Below, one piece after another: positions 1 to 6,208 of a DNA stretch of 20,337 nt (its first letter is position 1; every line of letters begins with the position of its first letter). The DNA lies in the NCBI GenBank assembly GCA_045616945.1, contig JAZLHR010000057.1, positions 1 through 20,337 on the forward strand, in the 5' to 3' direction. This DNA comes from UBA6987 sp045616945 (lineage in GTDB: Bacteria; Bacillota; Clostridia; Lachnospirales; Lachnospiraceae). The notes under the pieces are model-generated. The model worked only from the letters and a program-made list of their open reading frames with translations. It had not been told where the DNA came from and ran no database searches. The position numbers were made by a program, and so were the translations under genes.

Positions 1-342
1 CTGGCCGATCCCGTGACCGGTGAATACCGCAAAGATCAGGCCTATGAAGTTCCTGCCGCGGCTGTCGACGGATATATTCCGGAAACGGATAAGCTTTCCG
101 GCACCATGCCCGGCGAGCCGGCGACGCTCCTCATTCGTTACGCCCCGGAGCCGACCTATCTCCTGACGGTCCGCTTCGTCGATGAAAACGGCGATGATCT
201 GGCCGATCCCGTGACCGGTGAATACCGCAAAGATCAGGCGTACGAAGTCCCTGCCGCAGTTGTAGACGGATACACGCCGGAAGCCGCGAGCGTATCAGGC
301 ACGATGACGGATGAGCCGACAACACTGACCATCCGTTATACA
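1..342 (+). repeat. 198-bp tandem coding repeat
   Basis: Bases 1-41 are identical to bases 199-239, and the similarity continues to about base 75 and its counterpart. The period is 198 bp (66 codons), one MucBP-like module. Identity at synonymous positions points to recent duplication or gene conversion between modules. The array continues upstream of the window. Confidence 0.85.
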
Positions 343-480
343 AAAGTCACGGTTCCCGATGATCCGGCTCCGGATGCGGGGGAATCGCCATTCCTTGCCG
401 GATATATTTTGCTGGCTTTGACATCCGGCGCGGCGATCGTGTTCCTCTGCGGCAGATCCCGCAGATACAGTTCCCGCTGA
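1..480 (+). CDS. MucBP-repeat surface protein, C-terminal part (5' end outside window)
   Basis: The reading frame is open from base 1, so this is the 3' part of a longer gene and no start is visible. It encodes about one and a half copies of a 66-residue repeat. The complete copy begins YLLTVRFVDENGDDL and ends in TLTIRYT, the pattern of MucBP-like (mucin-binding) beta-rich repeats of Gram-positive surface proteins. After a Pro/Asp-rich linker (VPDDPAPDAGES) there is a hydrophobic segment of about 20 residues and a short basic tail (CGRSRRYSSR). This is the layout of a sortase signal, but no LPxTG is present; the nearest match is PDAGE. Anchoring could be by a variant sorting motif or simply by the membrane helix. 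A terminator follows about 90 bases after the stop. A role in adhesion or surface interaction is inferred from the family; the ligand is unknown. Confidence 0.8.
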   Translation: MADPVTGEYRKDQAYEVPAAAVDGYIPETDKLSGTMPGEPATLLIRYAPEPTYLLTVRFVDENGDDLADPVTGEYRKDQAYEVPAAVVDGYTPEAASVSGTMTDEPTTLTIRYTKVTVPDDPAPDAGESPFLAGYILLALTSGAAIVFLCGRSRRYSSR

Positions 481-571
481 CAGATCCGGCATGCCCGCCG
501 GCAGCCGATGCGTCCCCGGCGGCGCGAATGCAAAATGCCTTGTGAATGCAGAAATGTAAAGATATAAAAGC

Positions 572-607
572 AAAACTGACACCGTTTGGGGCGGTGTCAG
601 TTTTTTT
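572..607 (+). terminator. Bidirectional intrinsic terminator
   Basis: A perfect 13-bp stem (572-584 with 592-604, core ACTGACACCG) has a 7-base loop and is followed by seven T. The A-rich left edge gives a short T tract on the other strand. It can therefore end both the surface-protein gene on the plus strand and the M56 gene on the minus strand, which stops at 677. Confidence 0.9.
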
Positions 608-676
608 GTCCGGATCTTCCGACTGCTGCGGAAGCGGCGCCCGCCGGCTGCGTTCACTGCTTCTCTGTCTGCAGCT

Positions 677-3136
677 TCAATCAAAAAGCATGGAGCGGAT
701 ATCGTTGATATATTCCTGCCTGCGGGCTTCCGCGGCGCTTTGATCTTCGCCCTCCCTCTTGATCAAGGTATCAGGCACATAGCTTGAGATCGGATTCTGC
801 CAGGGAATAATAAGAATATTTTGTTCGTTCAGGCCATATGCGGAAAGGATGGCTTTCATTTCCTCGGCCGAAGCACCTTTCAGCTGCAGAAATTCTGCGG
901 GGAGTTTTTCGCGGTTGGTTCCGGGAAGAAGTCCGAATGAATAGCTGCCGTGAGCCATCTGCCATACATATACTTCCAGCCCTTTGGATGTCGGCAAATC
1001 AAAATATTCCGGATATTTTTCCTTCAATTCCGAGGCAGTTTCTTCGCCGGCCTGTTTCTGCAGTTCAATATCCGTACTGCCCGGTACATAGACCGTCAGA
1101 ACAGCAAAGTTTCCGTAAAAGCCGTATTCGGCATAACTTTCTCCGAAATATGCATCGACCTTGTACAGATGCTTTCCTTCCGCAAGTTCAATGGTACAAT
1201 CATCCATCACCTCTACGGGATCCCACACAATATCCTGCGCATTCTCCTTCGCGCAGAATACGCTCACACGGTCCGGTGCGGTCCCGATGAATTGCAAATA
1301 GACCTCATTGCTCTTTCTGCGATCCAGAGGCAAGGGCTTTACCGATATGACCGGAAGGAACTCCTGCATTTCTTCGGAATCAAAGCTCGGACTGTCTGCC
1401 TTCGCGCATTTTTTCGTTCCGTCGGCACTGTCATTGAAAAACCAGGTGTATCTGCCTGTTACTGCTTTGATCAGCGTAATACCGTCCGTTACGGTCATGG
1501 AAGGCGGCATATTGTCAGCAGCGGGAATGTCAATATTTTCCTCTCCGCAGGTAAAATCGATCCAGAAATCACTCTGCCCCAAGTCGTTCAGATAGAGGCG
1601 GTATTTTTCTTCCGGGATAATATCGAACGCAGACAGATCGTATGTTGTCTCATGCCGGCAGTCTTTCTCCAGAACGATCCCGGAGTCGTTGAAAAAAATC
1701 CTGTCATTCTGCGGCATCCTGACATATTGACCGTTTTCATAATGATACAGGCAATAATACAGACCTAAGGAAAAATCTTTGTCGGCAAGGTTGTGCCATT
1801 TCACGGTAATGCTCGGCTTGTCACCTGAAACGACCATTTTTTGAATATCGATCAAGACAGTCTCCTTGTCCGGAACGTGAATGCGTCCTTCCGCATTTCC
1901 GTTAAACTGTTCGAGCATACCGTTGATCTTCTGCCTTTCACTATCGGAAACGGTCAAACTCTTCTTTTTCGCGGTATCCAAAAATACGCCCCGCGTACTA
2001 TGGTAATTTACGATTTGGCTCTCGAAAATGAATTTGTATTGATCATCTGCGGAAGATTCAGGGCCGCTGCCTTCTTTCCATTCTCCTTGGTTGAGCAGTT
2101 CGGCAATATATTGCTTATCTTTCGCCGACAATTTGATTTCCCGCGATGCGCCCCCCGCGCCCTCATAGAAGCAGAACTGATCCCACGGGATCCGGTACTC
2201 TCCCTTCGGAGAAGTCAGGAAGCAGACCGCGACGGCTGCGCAGGCCAGAACGGCGATCAATATGATCCAAAATGCAGGTTTCTTGTAGTTCAGCACATTC
2301 TTCACCCTTTCTTTGACACCGACCTCGCCGAAGGCAAGCGGGCAGACCGCGATTTTCCTTCGCGGAAAACTGCAGTCCAGAAGCGCCTGAGAATATCCGG
2401 CCAGACTGTCCCTATCCATATCCCGGATGACCTTTTCATCGCAGGCAATCTCAATATCCCGGCAGAGAAGGACATAGGCAAGCCAGCAAAGCGGGTTGAA
2501 CCAATAAACCGTCAAAAGGAGGAATCCGAACGGCTTCCACCAATGATCCCGCCGCGCAATATGTGCTTTTTCATGCGTGAGCACATAGTCGAGCGTTGCC
2601 TCATTCATGGCGGACGGCACATAGATCAAAGGACGGATGATCCCCAGTATAAACGGGGACTTTACATCATCACAGGCAAATATATTGTCCTTTACCCTTA
2701 CGGATGCTCCGACGCTCTTTTTCAGCTTGATATAGCTGATAAGCGCATACAGAAGCATGGCTGCCGCCCCTGCGGCCCATACGACGGACAGTACGGAAAC
2801 GATCAGCTGCAGCGGATTGACCGTTCCCAGCGGATCCGGGGCAAGGCTCTGGGCAAGCGCCGGATTGACCGCCTCATTGATGACGGTGATCCCGGAATCG
2901 ATCGCGGGCTCCTGCATCATCCCGATATTGCTCGGGACCGTCTCCCGGCTCGGGATCAGGCTCAGCGCGCTTTCCCAGGAAAACGGGCAGATCAAACGAA
3001 GCGCGACAAGTCCCCAGAGGACACAGCTGATCCATTTGGGAGCCTTTTTGAACAGAACACGGACAAGAATGACGGCCAGGATCAGCCAGCTTGCCGTGAT
3101 ACTGAGATTCAGCAATTTCAGAAATACAGCACTCAT
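677..3136 (-). CDS. M56-family (BlaR1/MecR1-like) membrane metalloprotease sensor
   Basis: The N-terminal ~310 residues form the M56 module: membrane helices near residues 5-30, 38-52 and 110-137, the conserved segment SPFILGIIRPLIYVP, the zinc site HEKAHIARRDHW (His 188 and 192, Glu 189), the later motif IEIACDE, and a last helix near 288-306. In BlaR1/MecR1 this module cleaves the partner repressor after ligand binding outside the cell. The remaining ~510 residues are predicted extracytoplasmic. I see no penicillin-binding SxxK/SxN/KTG set, so the signal is probably not a simple beta-lactam. I prefer the ATG at 3136: AAGGAGG ends 7 bases before it. A GTG two codons upstream would overlap the BlaI stop as GTGA but sits 1 base from that site. 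It is translationally linked to the repressor gene upstream. Family call firm; ligand and targets unknown. Confidence 0.88.
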   Translation of the reverse strand: MSAVFLKLLNLSITASWLILAVILVRVLFKKAPKWISCVLWGLVALRLICPFSWESALSLIPSRETVPSNIGMMQEPAIDSGITVINEAVNPALAQSLAPDPLGTVNPLQLIVSVLSVVWAAGAAAMLLYALISYIKLKKSVGASVRVKDNIFACDDVKSPFILGIIRPLIYVPSAMNEATLDYVLTHEKAHIARRDHWWKPFGFLLLTVYWFNPLCWLAYVLLCRDIEIACDEKVIRDMDRDSLAGYSQALLDCSFPRRKIAVCPLAFGEVGVKERVKNVLNYKKPAFWIILIAVLACAAVAVCFLTSPKGEYRIPWDQFCFYEGAGGASREIKLSAKDKQYIAELLNQGEWKEGSGPESSADDQYKFIFESQIVNYHSTRGVFLDTAKKKSLTVSDSERQKINGMLEQFNGNAEGRIHVPDKETVLIDIQKMVVSGDKPSITVKWHNLADKDFSLGLYYCLYHYENGQYVRMPQNDRIFFNDSGIVLEKDCRHETTYDLSAFDIIPEEKYRLYLNDLGQSDFWIDFTCGEENIDIPAADNMPPSMTVTDGITLIKAVTGRYTWFFNDSADGTKKCAKADSPSFDSEEMQEFLPVISVKPLPLDRRKSNEVYLQFIGTAPDRVSVFCAKENAQDIVWDPVEVMDDCTIELAEGKHLYKVDAYFGESYAEYGFYGNFAVLTVYVPGSTDIELQKQAGEETASELKEKYPEYFDLPTSKGLEVYVWQMAHGSYSFGLLPGTNREKLPAEFLQLKGASAEEMKAILSAYGLNEQNILIIPWQNPISSYVPDTLIKREGEDQSAAEARRQEYINDIRSMLFD

Positions 3137-3138
3137 GA

Positions 3139-3504
3139 TCACCCCTCCTTCCTGAATGCATCGATCATCTTACGGATCTCTTCTGCTTCTTTGGCAGTCA
3201 GATTTTTGCGCGAGATAAAGGACGCGATAAATGCGGGAAGCGATCCTTCAAAAGATTCTTCGATGATCTGCTCGCTTTTCGCGGAATAGAATTCTTCACG
3301 GGACACGAGGGAAGACACGGTCCCGTTCTCGTTCTTCAGCAGCCCCTTTTCACAAAGCTTGCGAAGAACGGTATATGTCGTAGGCTTCTTCCAATTCAGC
3401 TCTTTCTCACAGATTTTTACCAATTCACCGGAACCGACCGGCTCATTTGCCCATACGAGATCCGCAAACCGTTCCTGCACGGCTCCGAGTTCAAGATCCA
3501 TCAT
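3139..3504 (-). CDS. BlaI/MecI-family transcriptional repressor
   Basis: This 121-residue protein has the size and layout of BlaI/MecI/CopY repressors. A winged helix-turn-helix covers roughly residues 5-75 (recognition region WKKPTTYTVLRKLCEKGLL), followed by a short dimerisation tail with the family pattern FEGSLPAFIASFI. Such proteins bind operator dyads as dimers and are inactivated by proteolysis through the adjacent M56 protein. The start at 3504 has AAGGAGGT 6 bases upstream; a second ATG follows immediately. It is the first gene of the pair, and its promoter overlaps dyads, so autorepression is likely. No beta-lactamase or PBP gene lies beside it, so its regulon is not visible here. 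Confidence 0.92.
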   Translation of the reverse strand: MMDLELGAVQERFADLVWANEPVGSGELVKICEKELNWKKPTTYTVLRKLCEKGLLKNENGTVSSLVSREEFYSAKSEQIIEESFEGSLPAFIASFISRKNLTAKEAEEIRKMIDAFRKEG

Positions 3505-3525
3505 CAGGGCACCTCCTTCTCTGAC

Positions 3526-3570
3526 GGGTTTATTTGAATAAACCCTATGTGTAGTCTACTCGGATAAACC
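3526..3570. promoter_or_regulatory. Candidate BlaI operator region with two dyads
   Basis: GTAGTCTAC (3551-3559) is a perfect dyad lying on the -10 element. GGGTTTAT-TTGA-ATAAACCC (3526-3545) is a perfect 8-bp inverted repeat at the expected transcription start. A third half-site, ATAAACC, lies at 3564-3570 in the -10/-35 spacer. BlaI-family repressors bind dyads overlapping their own promoter, so this is the likely operator. It does not match the staphylococcal TACA-N2-TGTA core exactly, and which dyad is bound is inference. Confidence 0.55.
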
Positions 3571-3581
3571 ATCTTTGTCAA
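3553..3581 (-). promoter_or_regulatory. Sigma-A promoter of the BlaI/M56 pair
   Basis: On the minus strand TTGACA (3576-3581) is followed by a 17-base spacer and TAGACT (3553-3558). Transcription should start near 3546, about 40 bases before the BlaI start codon. Confidence 0.75.
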
Positions 3582-3582
3582 G

Positions 3583-3778
3583 AGGGTTCACAAATATTTC
3601 AAAAATCAATTTTCCGTCACCAAATCTTCGGCAAATCAAGCAGAATTACAATACGGGATCCGGCCGCATTGCAAGACAGCGGGTACCGTTTTCAGAATTT
3701 GGGAACTTTATTATTATTTTTCGCTGCAAAAGTTCCCTATTTTTTACCTAGTAACTCCCGTATTAATTAAATAGATGC
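3583..3778. other. AT-rich intergenic stretch with one hairpin
   Basis: I see no gene here. At 3701-3737 a 9-bp inverted repeat (GGGAACTTT / AAAGTTCCC, 19-base loop) is followed by TATTTTTT. It could be a weak intrinsic terminator on the plus strand or the relic of a lost element. The stretch is clearly more AT-rich than the flanking genes. Confidence 0.5.
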
Positions 3779-3910
3779 ATGGTGAAAACAGGGAGTATAT
3801 ATCTTAGTTCGGTGGATGTTGGAGAAAAATTCAAGGACAATTCCGTTTTGTTTTATGATCTTACTCCCGGCGAAACATACACAATAACCGTTTCTGCGTA
3901 CGAATGGTAA
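3779..3910 (+). pseudogene. 43-codon remnant resembling the end of a fibronectin type III domain
   Basis: A short frame from ATG 3779 to TAA 3910 contains LTPGETYTITVSAYEW, the hallmark G-strand region of a fibronectin type III domain (L-x-P-x-T-x-Y-x-x-x-V-x-A). Only the last half of such a domain is present. There is a stop a few codons upstream, no ribosome-binding site and no visible promoter. It sits in AT-rich sequence unlike its surroundings. I read it as the broken end of a lost surface or carbohydrate-active protein rather than a functional small gene. Confidence 0.5.
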
Positions 3911-4004
3911 TCATCTGTTCTGAGCGAGACAAAAGAACCGTAAACGCCCATACAAGAAGGCAGGAAGGCTGATTATGCGCCTTTTTCAAAAAGAAACCAA
4001 ACCA

Positions 4005-4034
4005 AAAGAGCACTTGCTCACGCAAGTGCTCTTT
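4005..4034 (-). terminator. Intrinsic terminator of the tRNA pair
   Basis: A perfect 13-bp stem (4005-4017 with 4022-4034) closes on a GTGA tetraloop (GNRA type) as read on the minus strand. It is followed by T-rich sequence and begins 5 bases after the 3' end of tRNA-Arg. Confidence 0.85.
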
Positions 4035-4038
4035 CCTC

Positions 4039-4112
4039 TGTGCCAGAAGGGATTCGAACCCCCGACACACGGCTTAGAAGGCCGTTGCTCTATCCGACTG
4101 AGCTACTGGCAC
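4039..4112 (-). tRNA. tRNA-Arg (anticodon UCU)
   Basis: This is a complete 74-base cloverleaf. The acceptor arms GTGCCAG / CTGGCAC pair fully, the D arm is GCTC/GAGC, the anticodon stem ACGGC/GCCGT encloses loop CTTCTAA (anticodon TCT), and the T loop is TTCGAAT. The discriminator is A, and no CCA is encoded. It reads AGA (and AGG by wobble) codons. It is the second gene of a two-tRNA transcript, 47 bases downstream of tRNA-Pro. Confidence 0.95.
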
Positions 4113-4159
4113 TCACCCCGCAAAAGGGTAAAAAAAAGTCCCACGATACCGCGGGAAAA

Positions 4160-4233
4160 TCGGGGCGACAGGATTCGAACCTGCGACCTCCCGGTCCCTA
4201 ACCGGACGCTCTACCAAACTGAGCCACGCTCCG
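4160..4233 (-). tRNA. tRNA-Pro (anticodon AGG)
   Basis: This is a 74-base cloverleaf beginning CGG, with the typical tRNA-Pro D-arm sequence TGGCTCAGTTTGGTAGAGC. Anticodon stem TCCGG/CCGGG encloses loop TTAGGGA, giving anticodon AGG (4197-4199) with G37 as expected for proline. The T loop is TTCGAAT and the discriminator is A; no CCA is encoded. Two oddities: A34 is unusual for a bacterial tRNA-Pro and would need conversion to inosine to read CCU and CCC, and acceptor pair 4-69 is an A/C mismatch. It is probably functional given its promoter, but partial decay cannot be excluded. Confidence 0.88.
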
Positions 4234-4258
4234 AAAAGACTCTTTCAAGTCCTCGGGT

Positions 4259-4287
4259 ATACTAACACAAGGCCGGGAACTTGTCAA
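4259..4287 (-). promoter_or_regulatory. Promoter of the tRNA-Pro/tRNA-Arg transcript
   Basis: TTGACA (4282-4287), a 17-base spacer and TAGTAT (4259-4264) lie on the minus strand. The start would be near 4252, about 20 bases before tRNA-Pro. Confidence 0.75.
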
Positions 4288-4317
4288 GCAAAATTTCATC
4301 TTTTTTAAGCCGCGCCG

Positions 4318-4343
4318 CCGGTCAGCCGCAAAGGGCCGACCGG
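4318..4343 (-). terminator. Hairpin after rplT, weak terminator candidate
   Basis: CCGGTC/GACCGG plus an inner GCC/GGC, separated by one A/C mismatch, form a GC-rich hairpin 16 bases after the rplT stop. On the minus strand it is not followed by a T run, so it may act as a processing or mRNA-protecting structure rather than an efficient terminator. Confidence 0.35.
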
Positions 4344-4358
4344 GGAGCAGTGCAGGCA

Positions 4359-4715
4359 TTAAGCCAGCTTGGACTTTGCGAGCTCAGCCAGGGTAGTGAA
4401 GCCGGCAGCATCATAAACAGCCATGTCAGCTAGGACCTTGCGGTTCAGGTCAACGTTGGCCAGCTTCAGACCGTACATAAAACGGCTGTAGGACAGACCG
4501 TTCATGCGGCAGGCTGCGTTGATACGGGCGATCCAAAGGCTGCGGAACTGTCTCTTCTTCTGCTTGCGTCCTTCGTAAGCAGTAGACAGAGCCTTCATCA
4601 CGGACTGCTTTGCGGTTCTATACTGTTTGGATCTGGCACCGCGGAAACCCTTGGCCAGCTTCAGAACTCTGTTATGTCTTTTCTTGGCACCTAATGCACC
4701 CTTAATTCTTGCCAT
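4359..4715 (-). CDS. rplT: 50S ribosomal protein L20
   Basis: The 118-residue product has the usual L20 length and the strongly basic N-terminal extension (MARIKGALGAKKRHNRVLKLAKGFRGARSKQYRTAKQ, given here only in parts: GALGAKKRHNRVLKLAKGF and SKQYRTAKQ), then the globular part with LWIARINAACR and SYSRFMYGLK. L20 binds 23S rRNA early in large-subunit assembly. In Bacillota it also represses its own operon through the infC leader, whose expected structure is present at 5488-5600. It follows rpmI by 18 bases with AGGAGGT upstream. Third gene of infC-rpmI-rplT. Confidence 0.98.
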   Translation of the reverse strand: MARIKGALGAKKRHNRVLKLAKGFRGARSKQYRTAKQSVMKALSTAYEGRKQKKRQFRSLWIARINAACRMNGLSYSRFMYGLKLANVDLNRKVLADMAVYDAAGFTTLAELAKSKLA

Positions 4716-4733
4716 CTTCCTCTACCTCCTACC

Positions 4734-4928
4734 TTAGTACGGCATAATCTGCTTCATTACCTTTGCGTTGGTAGCATCGGTAATGGTAGCCTGACGCAGA
4801 TTTCTCTTGCGCTTGGTGGATTTCTTGGTCAGGATGTGGCTCTTATAAGCTTTCATTCTCTTCAGCATGCCGGTCCCGGTCTTGTGGAAACGCTTGGCAG
4901 CCGCTCTCTTGGTCTTTAACTTCGGCAT
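4734..4928 (-). CDS. rpmI: 50S ribosomal protein L35
   Basis: The 64-residue, very basic protein starts MPKLKTKRAAAKRFHKTGTG and contains SHILTKKSTKRKRNLR, both diagnostic of L35. It is a small protein of the large ribosomal subunit. It starts 24 bases after infC with AAAGGAGG 8 bases before the ATG, and precedes rplT in the canonical order. Confidence 0.98.
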   Translation of the reverse strand: MPKLKTKRAAAKRFHKTGTGMLKRMKAYKSHILTKKSTKRKRNLRQATITDATNAKVMKQIMPY

Positions 4929-4952
4929 ATCAATGTCCTCCTTTGGATTTTC

Positions 4953-5459
4953 CTACTTCTTTTCACTCAGAATCATCACAAGGCTCCGGCCTTCGACCTT
5001 GGAGGGTTTGTCCACCACGGCCACATCTGCCAGAGACGCCGCAAAATCATCCAAAACATGCTTGGTCTGATTCATATGGCTGATCTCACGACCTCTGTAA
5101 CGAAGCGTGACCTTGACCTTGTCGCCGTGCTCGATAAACTTGCGGGCAGCCTTAGCCTTGGTCAAAATATCGTTTTCCTCGATATTCGGAGAAAGACGAA
5201 CTTCCTTGATCTCGATCGATTTTTGTTTTTTCTTTGCGTCCTTCTCCTTGCGGAGCATCTCGTAGCGATACTTGCCGTAATCGATGATCTTACATACCGG
5301 CGGCTTGGCGCTGGGAGCGATCAGTACCAGATCCAGCTCTTCTTCTCTGGCCTTTTCAAGAGCCTCTGCGGAACTCATCAGTCCGACCTGCTCTCCGTGG
5401 CTCCCGATCAAACGAACTTCCTTTTCGTTGATCTGATCGTTGATCAATAACTCGCTAAT
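4953..5459 (-). CDS. infC: Translation initiation factor IF-3
   Basis: The product is 168 residues. The N-terminal domain starts ISELLINDQINEKEVRLIG, the linker is rich in Lys (EKDAKKKQKSIEIKEVRL), and the C-terminal domain contains KVTLRYRGREISH. IF-3 binds the 30S subunit, prevents premature 50S joining and discriminates against non-canonical start codons. I place the start at ATT 5459: AAGGAGG (5469-5475) lies 9 bases upstream. The in-frame ATGs at 5489 and 5486 fall in the T run of the leader terminator and have no ribosome-binding site. An AUU start is the classic device by which IF-3 limits its own synthesis. Expression is also controlled by the attenuator leader. Confidence 0.96.
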   Translation of the reverse strand: MSELLINDQINEKEVRLIGSHGEQVGLMSSAEALEKAREEELDLVLIAPSAKPPVCKIIDYGKYRYEMLRKEKDAKKKQKSIEIKEVRLSPNIEENDILTKAKAARKFIEHGDKVKVTLRYRGREISHMNQTKHVLDDFAASLADVAVVDKPSKVEGRSLVMILSEKK

Positions 5460-5487
5460 GGTCGTACACCTCCTTGTGTGCTGCATC

Positions 5488-5600
5488 AAAAAAAGTGGGT
5501 AGCATAGCTATCCACTCAAAGCGGTTCCCCGCATCAGATACCCTGCCGGGCTCATGGCCTGCAGGAGAGAGTGGATACTCTGCTTGGAATTATGACAACA
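5488..5600 (-). promoter_or_regulatory. L20-type attenuator leader of infC-rpmI-rplT
   Basis: On the minus strand the leader ends in an intrinsic terminator: AGTGG-TAGC / GCTA-CCACT (5494-5516) followed by seven T (5488-5494). An upstream segment, TATCCACTC on the minus strand (plus coordinates 5569-5577, GAGTGGATA), can pair over 9 bp with the 5' side of the terminator (5509-5517), giving a mutually exclusive antiterminator. This is the arrangement of the L20 leader known in Bacillota, where L20 binding favours termination. The mechanism here is inferred from structure and gene order. Confidence 0.85.
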
Positions 5601-5605
5601 CAGGG

Positions 5606-5634
5606 ATCATACCACGCTGTGTTTCGCTTGTCAA
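5606..5634 (-). promoter_or_regulatory. Promoter of infC-rpmI-rplT
   Basis: TTGACA (5629-5634), 17 bases, TATGAT (5606-5611) on the minus strand is nearly consensus. It starts only about 17 bases past the def stop, with no terminator between, so def transcripts can also read into the leader. Confidence 0.85.
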
Positions 5635-5650
5635 CACATTTTCTGAAAAA

Positions 5651-6139
5651 TTATTCCCAGCCGTCTTCCTTATTATCCCGCAGACCGCCCTCCACCTTGT
5701 CCACATACAGGACACCGTCCAGATGATCATACTCATGCTGGATGGCCCGGGCCAGAAAATCCTCCGCGGTCAGCGTAAACTCCCTGCCTTCCGCATCCAG
5801 AGCCTTCACGGTGATCTTCTGCGCGCGCGTTACCGTTCCGTGTTTGCCGGGCACGCTCAGACAACCCTCATTATCGGTCTGGCTGCCTTCCCGGGACAGG
5901 ATCTCGGGGTTGATAAAGACCAGCTCGTCTTCCGGCTCGCCGGTAACATTGACCACAAAAAGGCGTTTGAGGACGCCCACCTGCGGTCCGGCCAGACCCA
6001 CGCCTTCCGCCTTATACATAGTCGCAAACATATCTCTAATGAGTGAGCGGATATGTCCGCTTATCTCAGTGACCGGCTTGGACTGCTTCCGCAGTATCTC
6101 ATCTTCTCCCAAAATACGGATGTTCCGGCGTCCCATCAT
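5651..6139 (-). CDS. def: Peptide deformylase
   Basis: The 162-residue protein carries all three deformylase motifs: GVGLAGPQVG (46-55), EGCLSVP (91-97, metal ligand Cys93) and QHEYDHLDG (134-142, metal ligands His135 and His139, catalytic Glu136). It removes the N-formyl group from nascent proteins at the ribosome exit. The first residues are MMGRR; the AAGGAG site is 3 bases from the first ATG and 6 from the second, so 6136 is an equally good start. It lies downstream of priA, as in many Bacillota, but no fmt follows. It has its own promoter. Confidence 0.97.
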   Translation of the reverse strand: MMGRRNIRILGEDEILRKQSKPVTEISGHIRSLIRDMFATMYKAEGVGLAGPQVGVLKRLFVVNVTGEPEDELVFINPEILSREGSQTDNEGCLSVPGKHGTVTRAQKITVKALDAEGREFTLTAEDFLARAIQHEYDHLDGVLYVDKVEGGLRDNKEDGWE

Positions 6140-6175
6140 ACTCTCCTTTCGCTTTTCCGTTCGGAAAGCTCAGTT

Positions 6176-6204
6176 ATTATACCGCATCCCGCGGTGCTTG
6201 TCCA
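6176..6204 (-). promoter_or_regulatory. Promoter of def
   Basis: TGGACA (6199-6204), a 17-base spacer and a perfect TATAAT (6176-6181) lie in the 69-base gap after priA. The start would be near 6169, at the edge of a small dyad TTTCCG-TT-CGGAAA (6154-6167) in the leader, a possible mRNA hairpin or operator. Confidence 0.75.
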
Positions 6205-6208
6205 TGCT

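Noticed and set aside
1841..3289. 482-codon frame on the plus strand
   Set aside because: It lies antisense to the M56 gene, with Arg/Asp-rich, domainless translation typical of a shadow frame.
4039..4233. tRNA genes as an attachment site for an integrated element
   Set aside because: I found no direct repeat of either tRNA 3' end in the window and no integrase gene nearby.
5460..5489. ATG start for infC at 5489
   Set aside because: It falls in the T run of the attenuator terminator with no ribosome-binding site; ATT 5459 is correctly spaced from AAGGAGG.
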